A stretch of DNA of 6,446 bases from Spirochaetia bacterium (GTDB lineage Bacteria > Spirochaetota > Spirochaetia > PWKH01). Shown here piece after piece: positions 1 through 5,877 of this stretch (the first letter of the stretch is position 1; each line of letters starts with the position of its first letter). The notes beneath the pieces are model-generated. The model did not search any database. It saw only the letters and a list, made by a program, of their open reading frames with translations, and had not been told where the DNA came from. The DNA lies in contig JAIPFU010000099.1 in the NCBI GenBank assembly GCA_021736505.1, positions 1 through 6,446 of the forward strand, in the 5' to 3' direction. The position numbers and the translations under genes are program-made.

Positions 1-1071
1 CAGCCATCCAACCTCTCGGCGTACAATCTGGCCTTCTGACAGCATCCACTCCGGCAGTTCTTTCAGATACCAGTACGGTAGATTATCGGTCGTTACAATA
101 ACGAGTGCAGCAGCAATACTTAAAATGAGGAGTACAATAAAAATACTGATACCGAATTTTACCCATGGGAGAAAATGAACGTCTGCACCCTGTCCTCCCC
201 CAGTACCTGAAGGCTTCTTATTTTTCTGTCCCAGTTTCTCCGGTGTCTTCTTCTTTCTTGAAGTGGTCAGACCAGCCTTCTTCTGAGCCATAGATTTTTG
301 CTGTGTTCCCTTATTTGTGTGAGAAGGTGTAACAACCGGAGATCCGGTATAAATGGTTATGGGATCTATCACATAGAGCGCCGGTTTCTGACTCCGATCA
401 TATCCGAACTGGCTCCGCACAGCATCCATCCGACTGCGAACGCCTTTTAGCAGATCACTGTCAAAGGTAAGGGCGGTATGCAATCTGCTTTTCATCTCTT
501 CCAGCAAAGCCTTTGTAAACAATCCCTGTTCCAGTTCAGGAAGCTCTTCAGCAGGGAACCCTTCAGCTGTTGAGTAGACAACAGACAGTTCTCCCCCGAT
601 TCGTTTGTTCTCAACAAGGTTCCGGATCACCCGTCCGCCGCGGGATTTTTTTGAGACTGCTGATCTCCCGTGCAGCTCCGTCCGGCAGGAATCAAAGATA
701 AACAGTCGCTGTATCCCTTTATCCGCACCTGTTCTGGTTTTCAAGTATGACAATGGGATCACATGCCTGCCGGCTTCTAGTTCGCTCTCTTTATCAGTTG
801 CCTGGTAATCAAGCAGCAGATAGTCATTCTTGAAGACAATCCCGTGCCCGGCATAATAGAAAACAAACAGATCACCCTCATCCAGTTCTGCAAGGATATC
901 GTCCATTTTCTTCAGTATGTCTTCATTGGACGGTGAGGCAAGCGAGTGATGAATATCAAACCCTATTTCCGACAGGAAAAACCGAAAACGCCAGGCATCT
1001 TCCACAGCAAAGGAAAGCGGATTCAGGTTTTCATATTTATCTTCACCCACACACAGTACTGCCCGTTTCAT
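1..1071 (-). CDS. Caspase-like (peptidase C14) protein with transmembrane helix, C-terminus beyond window
   Basis: This is a predicted cysteine protease of the caspase/metacaspase clan, anchored in the inner membrane. 357 residues are visible and the frame is still open at base 1. The N-terminal domain spans residues 2 to about 235. The catalytic His76 lies in FVFYYAGHG and Cys129 in LFIFDSCR, so the dyad is intact. A lysine-rich linker (about 254-290) precedes one hydrophobic helix (305-326), followed by TTDNLP. The positive charge on the N-terminal side predicts a cytosolic protease and an external C-terminus. The ATG at 1071 is preceded by AAAGG at 8 nt; an ATG 5 nt upstream is out of frame and stops at once. 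It follows the DUF4384 gene after a 121-nt gap, in the same order as the complete pair at 3211-5657. By analogy the missing C-terminus may be an FGE-sulfatase domain, but this is not visible. Substrates are unknown. Confidence 0.88.
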   Translation of the reverse strand, partial: MKRAVLCVGEDKYENLNPLSFAVEDAWRFRFFLSEIGFDIHHSLASPSNEDILKKMDDILAELDEGDLFVFYYAGHGIVFKNDYLLLDYQATDKESELEAGRHVIPLSYLKTRTGADKGIQRLFIFDSCRTELHGRSAVSKKSRGGRVIRNLVENKRIGGELSVVYSTAEGFPAEELPELEQGLFTKALLEEMKSRLHTALTFDSDLLKGVRSRMDAVRSQFGYDRSQKPALYVIDPITIYTGSPVVTPSHTNKGTQQKSMAQKKAGLTTSRKKKTPEKLGQKNKKPSGTGGGQGADVHFLPWVKFGISIFIVLLILSIAAALVIVTTDNLPYWYLKELPEWMLSEGQIVRREVGWL

Positions 1072-1192
1072 TTCATTTACCTTTATGTTCTACCTTTAGG
1101 ATCTTCACTGCGGATTCCTGCACCTGTGCTCCATAAATTGCATGCTTGCGTATGCATCCACTATTTATATATATGAGCATGGTATCTTTCGC

Positions 1193-1819
1193 TTATTTCT
1201 TCAGCACCTCAAACGCATAATACCCGAAAGCAATCTCTTCTTCCGGTTTACTATACAATTCCGATATGCCCTGACTCTCTTTGCCCAGCCCGCCGCGCGT
1301 ACCCTTTGCAGCATACCGGTTTAAGTCTATATGCAAATTATGCTCGCGCAGCGTTACATCATCCTTCGTGAGCACAACCAGTATCCCTTCAGGGTTTCCC
1401 GCCGCCGCACTCTCCGGCCCCATCTCCTCCCAGCCGGTATTTCCCGAGTAATTGCTGATAATTAATGGGATATCGGCAGCAATATGGTTCGCTGATTTCC
1501 CTAACCCACCACCCGAGGGAAACATCTTTTCCACAGAGCCTGAACTTCCCAAGTTAAACACATGCACATACCCGCTCCGATGAGAAAAAAGCCTGATGGT
1601 GTACTCCTCACCGATTTTCAGATACGGGGTGTCCCGCTTCTCATGGTCACTCCCCTCCGGGATTTCCGTCTTCACTTTTCCCTCATCAAAATCGTAGGTA
1701 CACCCACGGGTGCGCTCCTGGGATTTTCCCTTCGTGAATACCATAACTTCACATCGAAACAGATCGTTACGCTGTCGTTTCTGCACTTCATTCAGGATTT
1801 CTTTTCGAACATCAACCAT
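1193..1819 (-). CDS. DUF4384-like protein, first copy
   Basis: This is a 208-residue soluble protein with no signal peptide or membrane helix. Residues about 72-125 match the DUF4384 pattern: a beta-rich stretch with SGYVHVFNLGSSGSV at 82-96, then MFP, then NHIAADIPL. That family often neighbours or is fused to caspase-like and kinase signalling proteins, and its biochemical role is unknown. My hand alignment to the second copy (4983-5657) gives about 139 identical residues of 208. Only the region around residues 31-50 and the ends are poorly conserved. The ATG is supported by GGGAGG 8 nt upstream and by matching the N-terminus of the paralogue (MV-RKEIL-EV). It probably leads an operon with the caspase gene 121 nt downstream. 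No convincing promoter was found upstream. The DUF assignment is from memory of the pattern. Confidence 0.85.
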   Translation of the reverse strand: MVDVRKEILNEVQKRQRNDLFRCEVMVFTKGKSQERTRGCTYDFDEGKVKTEIPEGSDHEKRDTPYLKIGEEYTIRLFSHRSGYVHVFNLGSSGSVEKMFPSGGGLGKSANHIAADIPLIISNYSGNTGWEEMGPESAAAGNPEGILVVLTKDDVTLREHNLHIDLNRYAAKGTRGGLGKESQGISELYSKPEEEIAFGYYAFEVLKK

Positions 1820-2229
1820 CGTCTCAGCCTCCCTTCAGGTTCCCTTAATAAATTCTATCCATATGTTTCTGAAGTCTTTGGTTTCTGACTCATTATGTTT
1901 TCTTTAAATCTTCAATGCTGAATGACCTGAACTATCCTCCGATTGAACAATAAACAGGGCCTACTCCATGCTTCACTACTATGGCTGATATCCATCTGCC
2001 CCACACTGATGTGCTTAATAGGTTCATTTTGAATTGCTGATTGTATCATCTTCCCTACTACCTAAAATACAGTTTCCTGACAGAATTCTTTCATTTCCCG
2101 GACTTCAGCAGACAAAAATCGCCAGTTTCTTTCATCTTATGCTTTTTTATGATTATTATACTCCATAACAGCCTCTGCGGCAAATAGTAATTTTAATCCT
2201 TCTGCAGGGCGCGTGCACAGTACAATAAA
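1820..2229. other. Intergenic stretch upstream of the first DUF4384 gene, no firm gene
   Basis: No RNA gene and no convincing long gene is visible. The minus strand has a 45-codon open frame (2049 to 1912, beginning MIQSAIQNEP) and, just upstream, a 24-codon frame without its own start ending in EFCQETVF. Neither has a well-placed ribosome binding site, and they may be remnants of a decayed gene. I scanned for a minus-strand sigma-54 promoter by the rule GC, 10 nt, CC on the plus strand and found none. The nearest miss, at 2203-2218, has TG instead of the -24 GG. The promoter of the first cassette therefore remains unidentified. Confidence 0.5.
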
Positions 2230-2370
2230 ATGTCCGGAAAAAGTAAGAAAAAAAATAAAGCCCCACAGAACTCTGATATAGTTAATTTACCAACAAAAAC
2301 TAAAAAAGAGGTATCCATGGGACGACCAAAGCTTATCATAAAAACAGGCTGTACGCATACGCATTACTGA
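2230..2370 (+). pseudogene. Lysine-rich 46-codon fragment, unrecognised
   Basis: An open frame begins MSGKSKKKNKAPQ and ends in TGA at 2368-2370. It is rich in lysine and asparagine, contains GRPKLIIKTG, and has no recognisable ribosome binding site. The A-rich composition differs from the flanking cassettes and resembles the IS30 fragment that overlaps its 3' end in another frame. It could be the N-terminal remnant of a mobile-element protein joined to the transposase fragment by a deletion. I do not recognise the family, and it may be chance. Confidence 0.2.
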
Positions 2371-2749
2371 TAAAATGGAACGCCAAATGGGCAGTGTATC
2401 CTTCAGAAAACTGTTTCTCTCAATTAATCCGGACAATGGATCTGAGTTCTCAAATATCTTGGGTCTTGAGCAGTCAGTTTTGTGCAATACCCAAAGGACT
2501 CAAGTGTTCTTTGCTCATCCTTATAGCTCTTTCGAAAGAGGCACTAATGAAAATTATAATGGGATTATAAGAAGATTTATCCCCAAAGGGAGTGATATTG
2601 GTAAAGAAAAAATGAGTTCAGTCAGAAACATCCAAGATTGGATGAATATTTATCCGAGAAAGATTCTGCGGGGGAAAGCCCCATTAGAGGTACTTATAAA
2701 TGAGTTAGGGGATGATTTTCATTTACCTGACTTCCTGGAGGTTAAATAA
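2342..2749 (+). pseudogene. IS30-family transposase, C-terminal remnant
   Basis: This is the C-terminal third of a DDE transposase. Counted from the ATG at 2375, PDNGSEF carries the second catalytic Asp at residue 20. FAHPYSSFERGTNEN carries the catalytic Glu at residue 59 and is followed by RRFIPKGSD. This spacing and wording is characteristic of the IS30 family. IS30 transposases are usually about 320-380 residues; the N-terminal HTH region and the first catalytic Asp are missing. Homology seems to begin near ITDKMERQMG, just after an in-frame stop at 2339-2341, so the ATG at 2375 is not an original start. AT-rich sequence after the stop (about 2756-2778) could be the decayed right end of the element, but no matching left inverted repeat is visible. 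It is inactive and marks past insertion between the two cassettes. Confidence 0.85.
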
Positions 2750-2828
2750 TGAAGAAAAGCGGTCAATTTACTTTACAGGAAACCGAACCACTCTGAGATA
2801 AAAAAGCGATATATAAGGAATAATCAGT

Positions 2829-2857
2829 TTGACAAGCTATAACATACTCTGTAAAAT
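2829..2857 (+). promoter_or_regulatory. Near-consensus sigma-70 promoter
   Basis: A perfect -35 TTGACA (2829-2834), a 17-bp spacer and a -10 TAAAAT (2852-2857, five of six matches) predict a start near 2864. It faces the small basic ORF at 2952, leaving a leader of about 88 nt. This is the strongest vegetative promoter in the window and contrasts with the sigma-54 control of the right-hand caspase operon. Confidence 0.65.
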
Positions 2858-2951
2858 CAGGGATTATAACTCTTGATGAAAAGTTTATACTTTGGATTTT
2901 TCAAGCCCAGGCACGATAGCTCTTGTTAATATTTATAGAAGGAGTGTTAGA

Positions 2952-3134
2952 ATGGATATTAGGGATTTTTATAAATGGTGTGAAAGAAAGAGAATTTTTA
3001 GATTTTTTCCTAAAAAAATCCGAAGGAAAATCCGGGTTTATTTATTTCGTAAATGTAAAAGAAAGTCGTATATAGAGGGGATGAAGATTGGAAGAAGAAA
3101 AATAGAAGCTCAAAAAAATAATGATATCGATTAA
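2952..3134 (+). CDS. Small highly basic hypothetical protein (60 aa)
   Basis: The product begins MDIRDFYKWCERKRIF and has 22 Lys/Arg against 7 Asp/Glu, a net charge near +15. Two cysteines (residues 10 and 35) and aromatic residues lie among the basic clusters. No membrane helix or known domain is recognised. The ATG at 2952 is favoured over an in-frame TTG at 2892 because AGAAGGAG lies 7 nt upstream, and a strong sigma-70 promoter lies at 2829-2857. The gene is convergent with the caspase-FGE gene, with 76 nt between the two stops. Such charge suits a nucleic-acid or membrane-surface binder, a small toxin, or a leftover of the mobile element. I cannot choose among these. Expression signals make it more credible than its length alone. 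Confidence 0.6.
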   Translation: MDIRDFYKWCERKRIFRFFPKKIRRKIRVYLFRKCKRKSYIEGMKIGRRKIEAQKNNDID

Positions 3135-3144
3135 AAGGAGCAGA

Positions 3145-3184
3145 AATCCCTTCTACTATCAAGTTGAGGCTTAGTTTCGGGATT
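3145..3184. terminator. Weak candidate hairpin between convergent genes
   Basis: AATCCC (3145-3150) can pair with GGGATT (3179-3184) across a 28-nt loop, in the gap between the convergent stops at 3134 and 3211. On the minus strand a short T-rich run follows after several bases. The stem is only 6 bp and the loop is long, so this is a poor terminator candidate. It is listed because nothing better separates the convergent transcripts. Confidence 0.2.
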
Positions 3185-3210
3185 CTTCAAGTATATTTCT
3201 GATAATTTTG

Positions 3211-4971
3211 TTATTCAGAAACCACAACCCGGAACCCGATGTCACTGAAGATATATTCAAGTGAACTGCTCCGCCTATTTGTCACTCTATTATATGCTGC
3301 ATACCCATACCAGCTTCCACCGCGAAGAACTCCGGGTTTCCCCCAGGACAATTCAATAAATTTATTAGGTACTGAATCAATGGAATACCCTTTACTATAT
3401 TCATCCCAGCACCATTCCCATACATTCCCGCTCATATCATACAGTCCCAGTCCGTTCGGATGTTTCTTTCCTACCTGATGAGTTCTCCCTCCGCTGTTAC
3501 CTTCATACCAGGCAACAGTTTCCACGGAATTGCTTCCAGCATAGATGTATCCCCAGGTATTTGCTCCGCCACGGGCTGCATACTCCCATTCTGACTCAGT
3601 AGGCAGTCGGTATCCGTTACTCTCCCAGTTCACGATCACCTTGCTCCCGCTGATCGCATATGCTTCCTGCCTCCCTTCCAGACGACTCAAGGCATTGCAG
3701 AACTGTACCGCATCATACCAGCTCACCTGCTCCACAGGAAGTTGATCTCCTTTCCATTCTGACGGATTGCTCCCCATCACCTTTTCGTAGATATCCTGCG
3801 TTACTTCATACGTACCGATATAGAAACTGTCTACCTGAACGGTGTGCACCGGCTGCTCATCGGAATCTTCGTTATTAGAACCTATCTGAACGTTTCCACC
3901 TTCCACAAATGTCAATGGAATAAGTTGATTGTCAAGCTCAATCAGTGCAGCCTGCTGCGGCCTCACCTGCTTTGTCCCGACCGACAGCAGAACTTCGAGG
4001 GGCAGATTGTCGGTCTTGATCATGACGATACCCGCTGCAGCTGCCAGAATCATGATCACCATAATCCAGAAAGTGATCCGTAGAGATCGTTTCCTTGATC
4101 TGGATACCGGTTCATTTGTTATTCGGGGAAAATCATGGGTTTCGGGCGCAACCTCAGCTGCATCATCCTCTTGCACGTTTTTTTGTGTTGTGATTTTATC
4201 TTTGGATGCAGCATGTTTTTGCCTCTGTCTGTAGAGCATACAGGCACCGCCTTCCTGATGTCCTCGTAACGTGCCGTATAATGGAGTCTGCCCCTCAACA
4301 CCACGCTTCACATATTCATACAAACCGCGAGCATCTATCCACAACTTGTCATGATTCCACAATCCGTCAAGCAGATGGTAGGAAAATGGCGAATGTCCGC
4401 CCATTGCTGCATCAGCAACCGGTTCACTCATCCCGCTTGTCATGACTTCACGTGCACGATACCACTTTGCCGTCTGTTCATATCCCGGCTTCCGCTCTTC
4501 AAAATCACGTCTCGTTTCCAGCAGGTCCCCGGAGAAACAACTGTCATTCAGCAGCAGAATATGCCGGGCTGGAATATTTTCCATGGCTCCGCTCACCATG
4601 CTGCTCGGAATCCAGCTCCTGATATCCTTCTCTTTCGCATCGTAGGGAAGCCAGTAGTTCATTCCATAATACTCTTCACTTCTGCCATGCCCTGCATAGT
4701 AGAGCACCAATGTATCTTTTTCATTCAGATTTCCGCAGGACTTCAGCACTGCCAGGATTCTTTCCCAGATTGCTTCTTCATCACGCAAGTCCACCATCGT
4801 ACGGAATCCGTACTGCTGCTCCATGACCTCCCGGAAGGCGGTCACATCTGCAGATGGCCCCTGAAGCGGATTCATTTCCGCATAACGGCTGATCCCGATG
4901 GTTACCAGTACCCGCTCCCCTGCTGCTCTGCTGTTTTTGTTTATGCTGTTCCTGTCGTTTTCCATATGCAT
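3211..4971 (-). CDS. Caspase-like (C14) / transmembrane / FGE-sulfatase (C-type-lectin-like) fusion
   Basis: This 586-residue membrane protein has three parts. The caspase-like domain (about 20-250) has an intact dyad, His95 in LVLYYAGHG and Cys145 in LLLNDSCFSGD. A linker ending in RSRKRSLR precedes the helix at 299-318, then KTDNLP. The FGE-sulfatase domain (about 353-584) shows TYEVTQ, PVEQVSWYDAVQFCN, YRLPTESEWEYAARGG, YDMSGNVWEWCWD, LRGGSW and GFRVV. The two cysteines after GGSW in true formylglycine-generating enzymes are absent (GGSWYGYAAYNRV), so this is probably a binding or sensor domain. Positive-inside charge predicts a cytosolic protease and an external FGE domain. The ATG at 4971 is chosen because GAGAAG lies 7 nt upstream; a TTG at 4986 overlapping the preceding stop would add 5 residues but lacks a binding site, and an ATG at 4965 is also possible. 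The gene starts 11 nt after the DUF4384 gene and is probably its operon partner. Targets are unknown. Confidence 0.92.
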   Translation of the reverse strand: MHMENDRNSINKNSRAAGERVLVTIGISRYAEMNPLQGPSADVTAFREVMEQQYGFRTMVDLRDEEAIWERILAVLKSCGNLNEKDTLVLYYAGHGRSEEYYGMNYWLPYDAKEKDIRSWIPSSMVSGAMENIPARHILLLNDSCFSGDLLETRRDFEERKPGYEQTAKWYRAREVMTSGMSEPVADAAMGGHSPFSYHLLDGLWNHDKLWIDARGLYEYVKRGVEGQTPLYGTLRGHQEGGACMLYRQRQKHAASKDKITTQKNVQEDDAAEVAPETHDFPRITNEPVSRSRKRSLRITFWIMVIMILAAAAGIVMIKTDNLPLEVLLSVGTKQVRPQQAALIELDNQLIPLTFVEGGNVQIGSNNEDSDEQPVHTVQVDSFYIGTYEVTQDIYEKVMGSNPSEWKGDQLPVEQVSWYDAVQFCNALSRLEGRQEAYAISGSKVIVNWESNGYRLPTESEWEYAARGGANTWGYIYAGSNSVETVAWYEGNSGGRTHQVGKKHPNGLGLYDMSGNVWEWCWDEYSKGYSIDSVPNKFIELSWGKPGVLRGGSWYGYAAYNRVTNRRSSSLEYIFSDIGFRVVVSE

Positions 4972-4982
4972 CACGTATCTTC

Positions 4983-5657
4983 TCAACCCGCTTTGTGGTA
5001 ATTATACTGCAGCACGGCAGCGTTTTCCTCCTCCCTCATCACCTCAAACTCATAATACCCGAAGACAACCTCTTCTTCCGGCTTGCTGCACAGATCCGAA
5101 ACACCCTGACTCTTATCTCCCAACCCGCCGCGCATGCCCTTCGCAACATACCGGTTCAAATCTATATGCAGATGCTGTTCGTGGAGCGTAATATCATTTT
5201 TTGTAAGTACAAACAGCAGTCCTTCGGGATTTCCTGCAACCGTGCTATCCGATCCCTTCTCCTCCCAACCAGGATTGCCTGAATAATTGCTTACCGGGAG
5301 TGGAACATCTGCTGTTATATGGTTTGGTGCTTTCCCCGACACACCCGCACCAGCAGGAAACATCTTTTTTACGGAGCCTGAGCTCCCCAAATTGAACACA
5401 TGCACATACCCGCTTCGTCGAGAGAAAAGATTGACGGTGTACCACTCGCCGATTTTCACATACGGGAAGTCACGTTTCTTATGCTCACTCCCTTCAGGAA
5501 TATCGATCTTCATCCCACTCACCGTATAATCGTAGGCAACAGCCCGAATGAGTTTTTTGGTTTTGCTCCTCGTACATACCGTCACCTCACAGCGAAACAG
5601 ATCATTACGCAGCCATTTTCGCACTTCGTCCAGAATTTCTTTCCTTATATTCACCAT
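4983..5657 (-). CDS. DUF4384-like protein, second copy, operon leader
   Basis: This is a 224-residue soluble protein, about two thirds identical to the copy at 1193-1819 by hand alignment. The DUF4384-like core is at about 72-127, with SGYVHVFNLGSSGSV at 82-96, KKMFP, and NHITADVPL. The C-terminal half has the conserved blocks SNYSGN-GWEE, AGNPEG, HLHIDLNRY and RGGLG-SQG. It has an extra 15-residue tail (EENAAVLQYNYHKAG) absent from the first copy. The frame is open upstream to an ATG at 5699, but the ATG at 5657 is chosen: AAGGAG lies 7 nt upstream and the N-terminus then matches the paralogue. It is the first gene behind the sigma-54 promoter at 5776-5791, and the caspase-FGE gene follows after 11 nt. 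Its constant pairing with a caspase suggests an adaptor, substrate or regulator of the protease; that is inference. Confidence 0.88.
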   Translation of the reverse strand: MVNIRKEILDEVRKWLRNDLFRCEVTVCTRSKTKKLIRAVAYDYTVSGMKIDIPEGSEHKKRDFPYVKIGEWYTVNLFSRRSGYVHVFNLGSSGSVKKMFPAGAGVSGKAPNHITADVPLPVSNYSGNPGWEEKGSDSTVAGNPEGLLFVLTKNDITLHEQHLHIDLNRYVAKGMRGGLGDKSQGVSDLCSKPEEEVVFGYYEFEVMREEENAAVLQYNYHKAG

Positions 5658-5719
5658 TCTTCCGCTCCTTTTTATATCTTCACTAATCATCACATTCATA
5701 CTTCTTCAACAGTTTCCGG

Positions 5720-5742
5720 CTCTCGGAGAATTTTCTGGAGAG
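5720..5742 (-). other. Possible hairpin in the 5' leader of the DUF4384/caspase operon
   Basis: On the minus strand CTCTC pairs with GAGAG, and the inner AGA pairs with TCT around a 4-nt loop. This gives a broken stem about 60 nt upstream of the ribosome binding site and inside the predicted leader of about 108 nt. No T run follows, so it is not a terminator. It could affect mRNA stability or be incidental. Confidence 0.25.
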
Positions 5743-5751
5743 TACTGCAAG

Positions 5752-5770
5752 CTATTTGCATGACAAATAG
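5752..5770. promoter_or_regulatory. 19-bp inverted repeat at the predicted sigma-54 transcription start
   Basis: The sequence is CTATTTG, 5 nt, CAAATAG: a perfect 7-bp dyad. With the sigma-54 start predicted at about 5765 on the minus strand, it spans roughly -5 to +14. It could be an operator for a second regulator or a hairpin at the 5' end of the mRNA. A lone half-site-like CAAATAGTA also occurs at 2181, probably by chance. Confidence 0.35.
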
Positions 5771-5775
5771 TATAA

Positions 5776-5791
5776 GGCAATATCTGTGCCA
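5776..5791 (-). promoter_or_regulatory. Sigma-54 (RpoN) promoter of the DUF4384/caspase operon
   Basis: The minus strand reads TGGCACAGATATTGCC. It matches the -24/-12 consensus TGGCAC, 5 nt, TTGC at every conserved position, with GG and GC separated by the required 10 nt. The predicted start is near 5765, about 108 nt before the ATG at 5657. Sigma-54 promoters need an AAA+ enhancer-binding protein, and the N-terminus of exactly such a protein is encoded divergently from 5878. Confidence 0.85.
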
Positions 5792-5842
5792 AAAATTTCT
5801 ATGCTTCCTATGAAAGAAAACCCGCACCTTATAATAAAATAA

Positions 5843-5871
5843 TTTACAAACTACATAAAATATTTTATGCT
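5843..5871 (+). promoter_or_regulatory. Sigma-70-type promoter of the CARF/sigma-54 activator gene
   Basis: TTTACA (5843-5848), a 17-bp spacer and TATGCT (5866-5871) form a fair vegetative promoter. The start expected 6-7 nt after the -10 box falls at 5877-5878, on the A of the gene's ATG. There is no ribosome binding site before that ATG, which agrees with a leaderless mRNA. Confidence 0.5.
5854..5869. promoter_or_regulatory. Perfect 16-bp palindrome, candidate activator binding site
   Basis: CATAAAATATTTTATG equals its own reverse complement. Its centre is about 97 bp upstream of the predicted sigma-54 start, within the usual range for enhancer sites, and it overlaps the spacer and -10 of the activator's own promoter. 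Binding there could both activate the operon and repress the regulator, as PspF does. The assignment is inferred from position and symmetry; AT-rich palindromes also arise by chance. Confidence 0.5.
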
Positions 5872-5877
5872 ATTCTC

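Noticed and set aside
1139..1156. TGCAT...ATGCA dyad in the gap between the first DUF4384 gene and its caspase
   Set aside because: A 5-bp stem with an 8-nt loop and no adjacent T run or promoter is too weak to call a terminator or operator.
2181..2189. CAAATAGTA shared with 5764-5772 beside the sigma-54 promoter
   Set aside because: It is only nine AT-rich bases, it lacks the second arm of the dyad, and its spacing to any promoter differs.
2203..2218. Sigma-54-like sequence on the minus strand upstream of the first cassette
   Set aside because: The essential -24 GG is TG, and it lies 384 bp from the gene within decayed sequence; chance resemblance is more likely.
2287..2487. 66-codon minus-strand frame opposite the IS30 remnant
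   Set aside because: It is a shadow of the transposase fragment, whose plus-strand catalytic motifs are clear.
4351..5001. 216-codon plus-strand open frame, the longest frame opposite the caspase-FGE gene
   Set aside because: It is antisense to a gene with unmistakable caspase and FGE motifs. Its product has no recognisable domain and reads as composition-driven.
4983..5699. Longer start (ATG at 5699) for the second DUF4384 gene
   Set aside because: The extra 14 residues are absent from the paralogue, and the strong AAGGAG site is correctly spaced only for the ATG at 5657.
5400..5813. 137-codon plus-strand open frame opposite the second DUF4384 gene and the control region
   Set aside because: It is antisense to a gene conserved with its paralogue, and it runs through the sigma-54 promoter. 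A similar shadow lies opposite the first copy (1562-1888), as expected from shared sequence.
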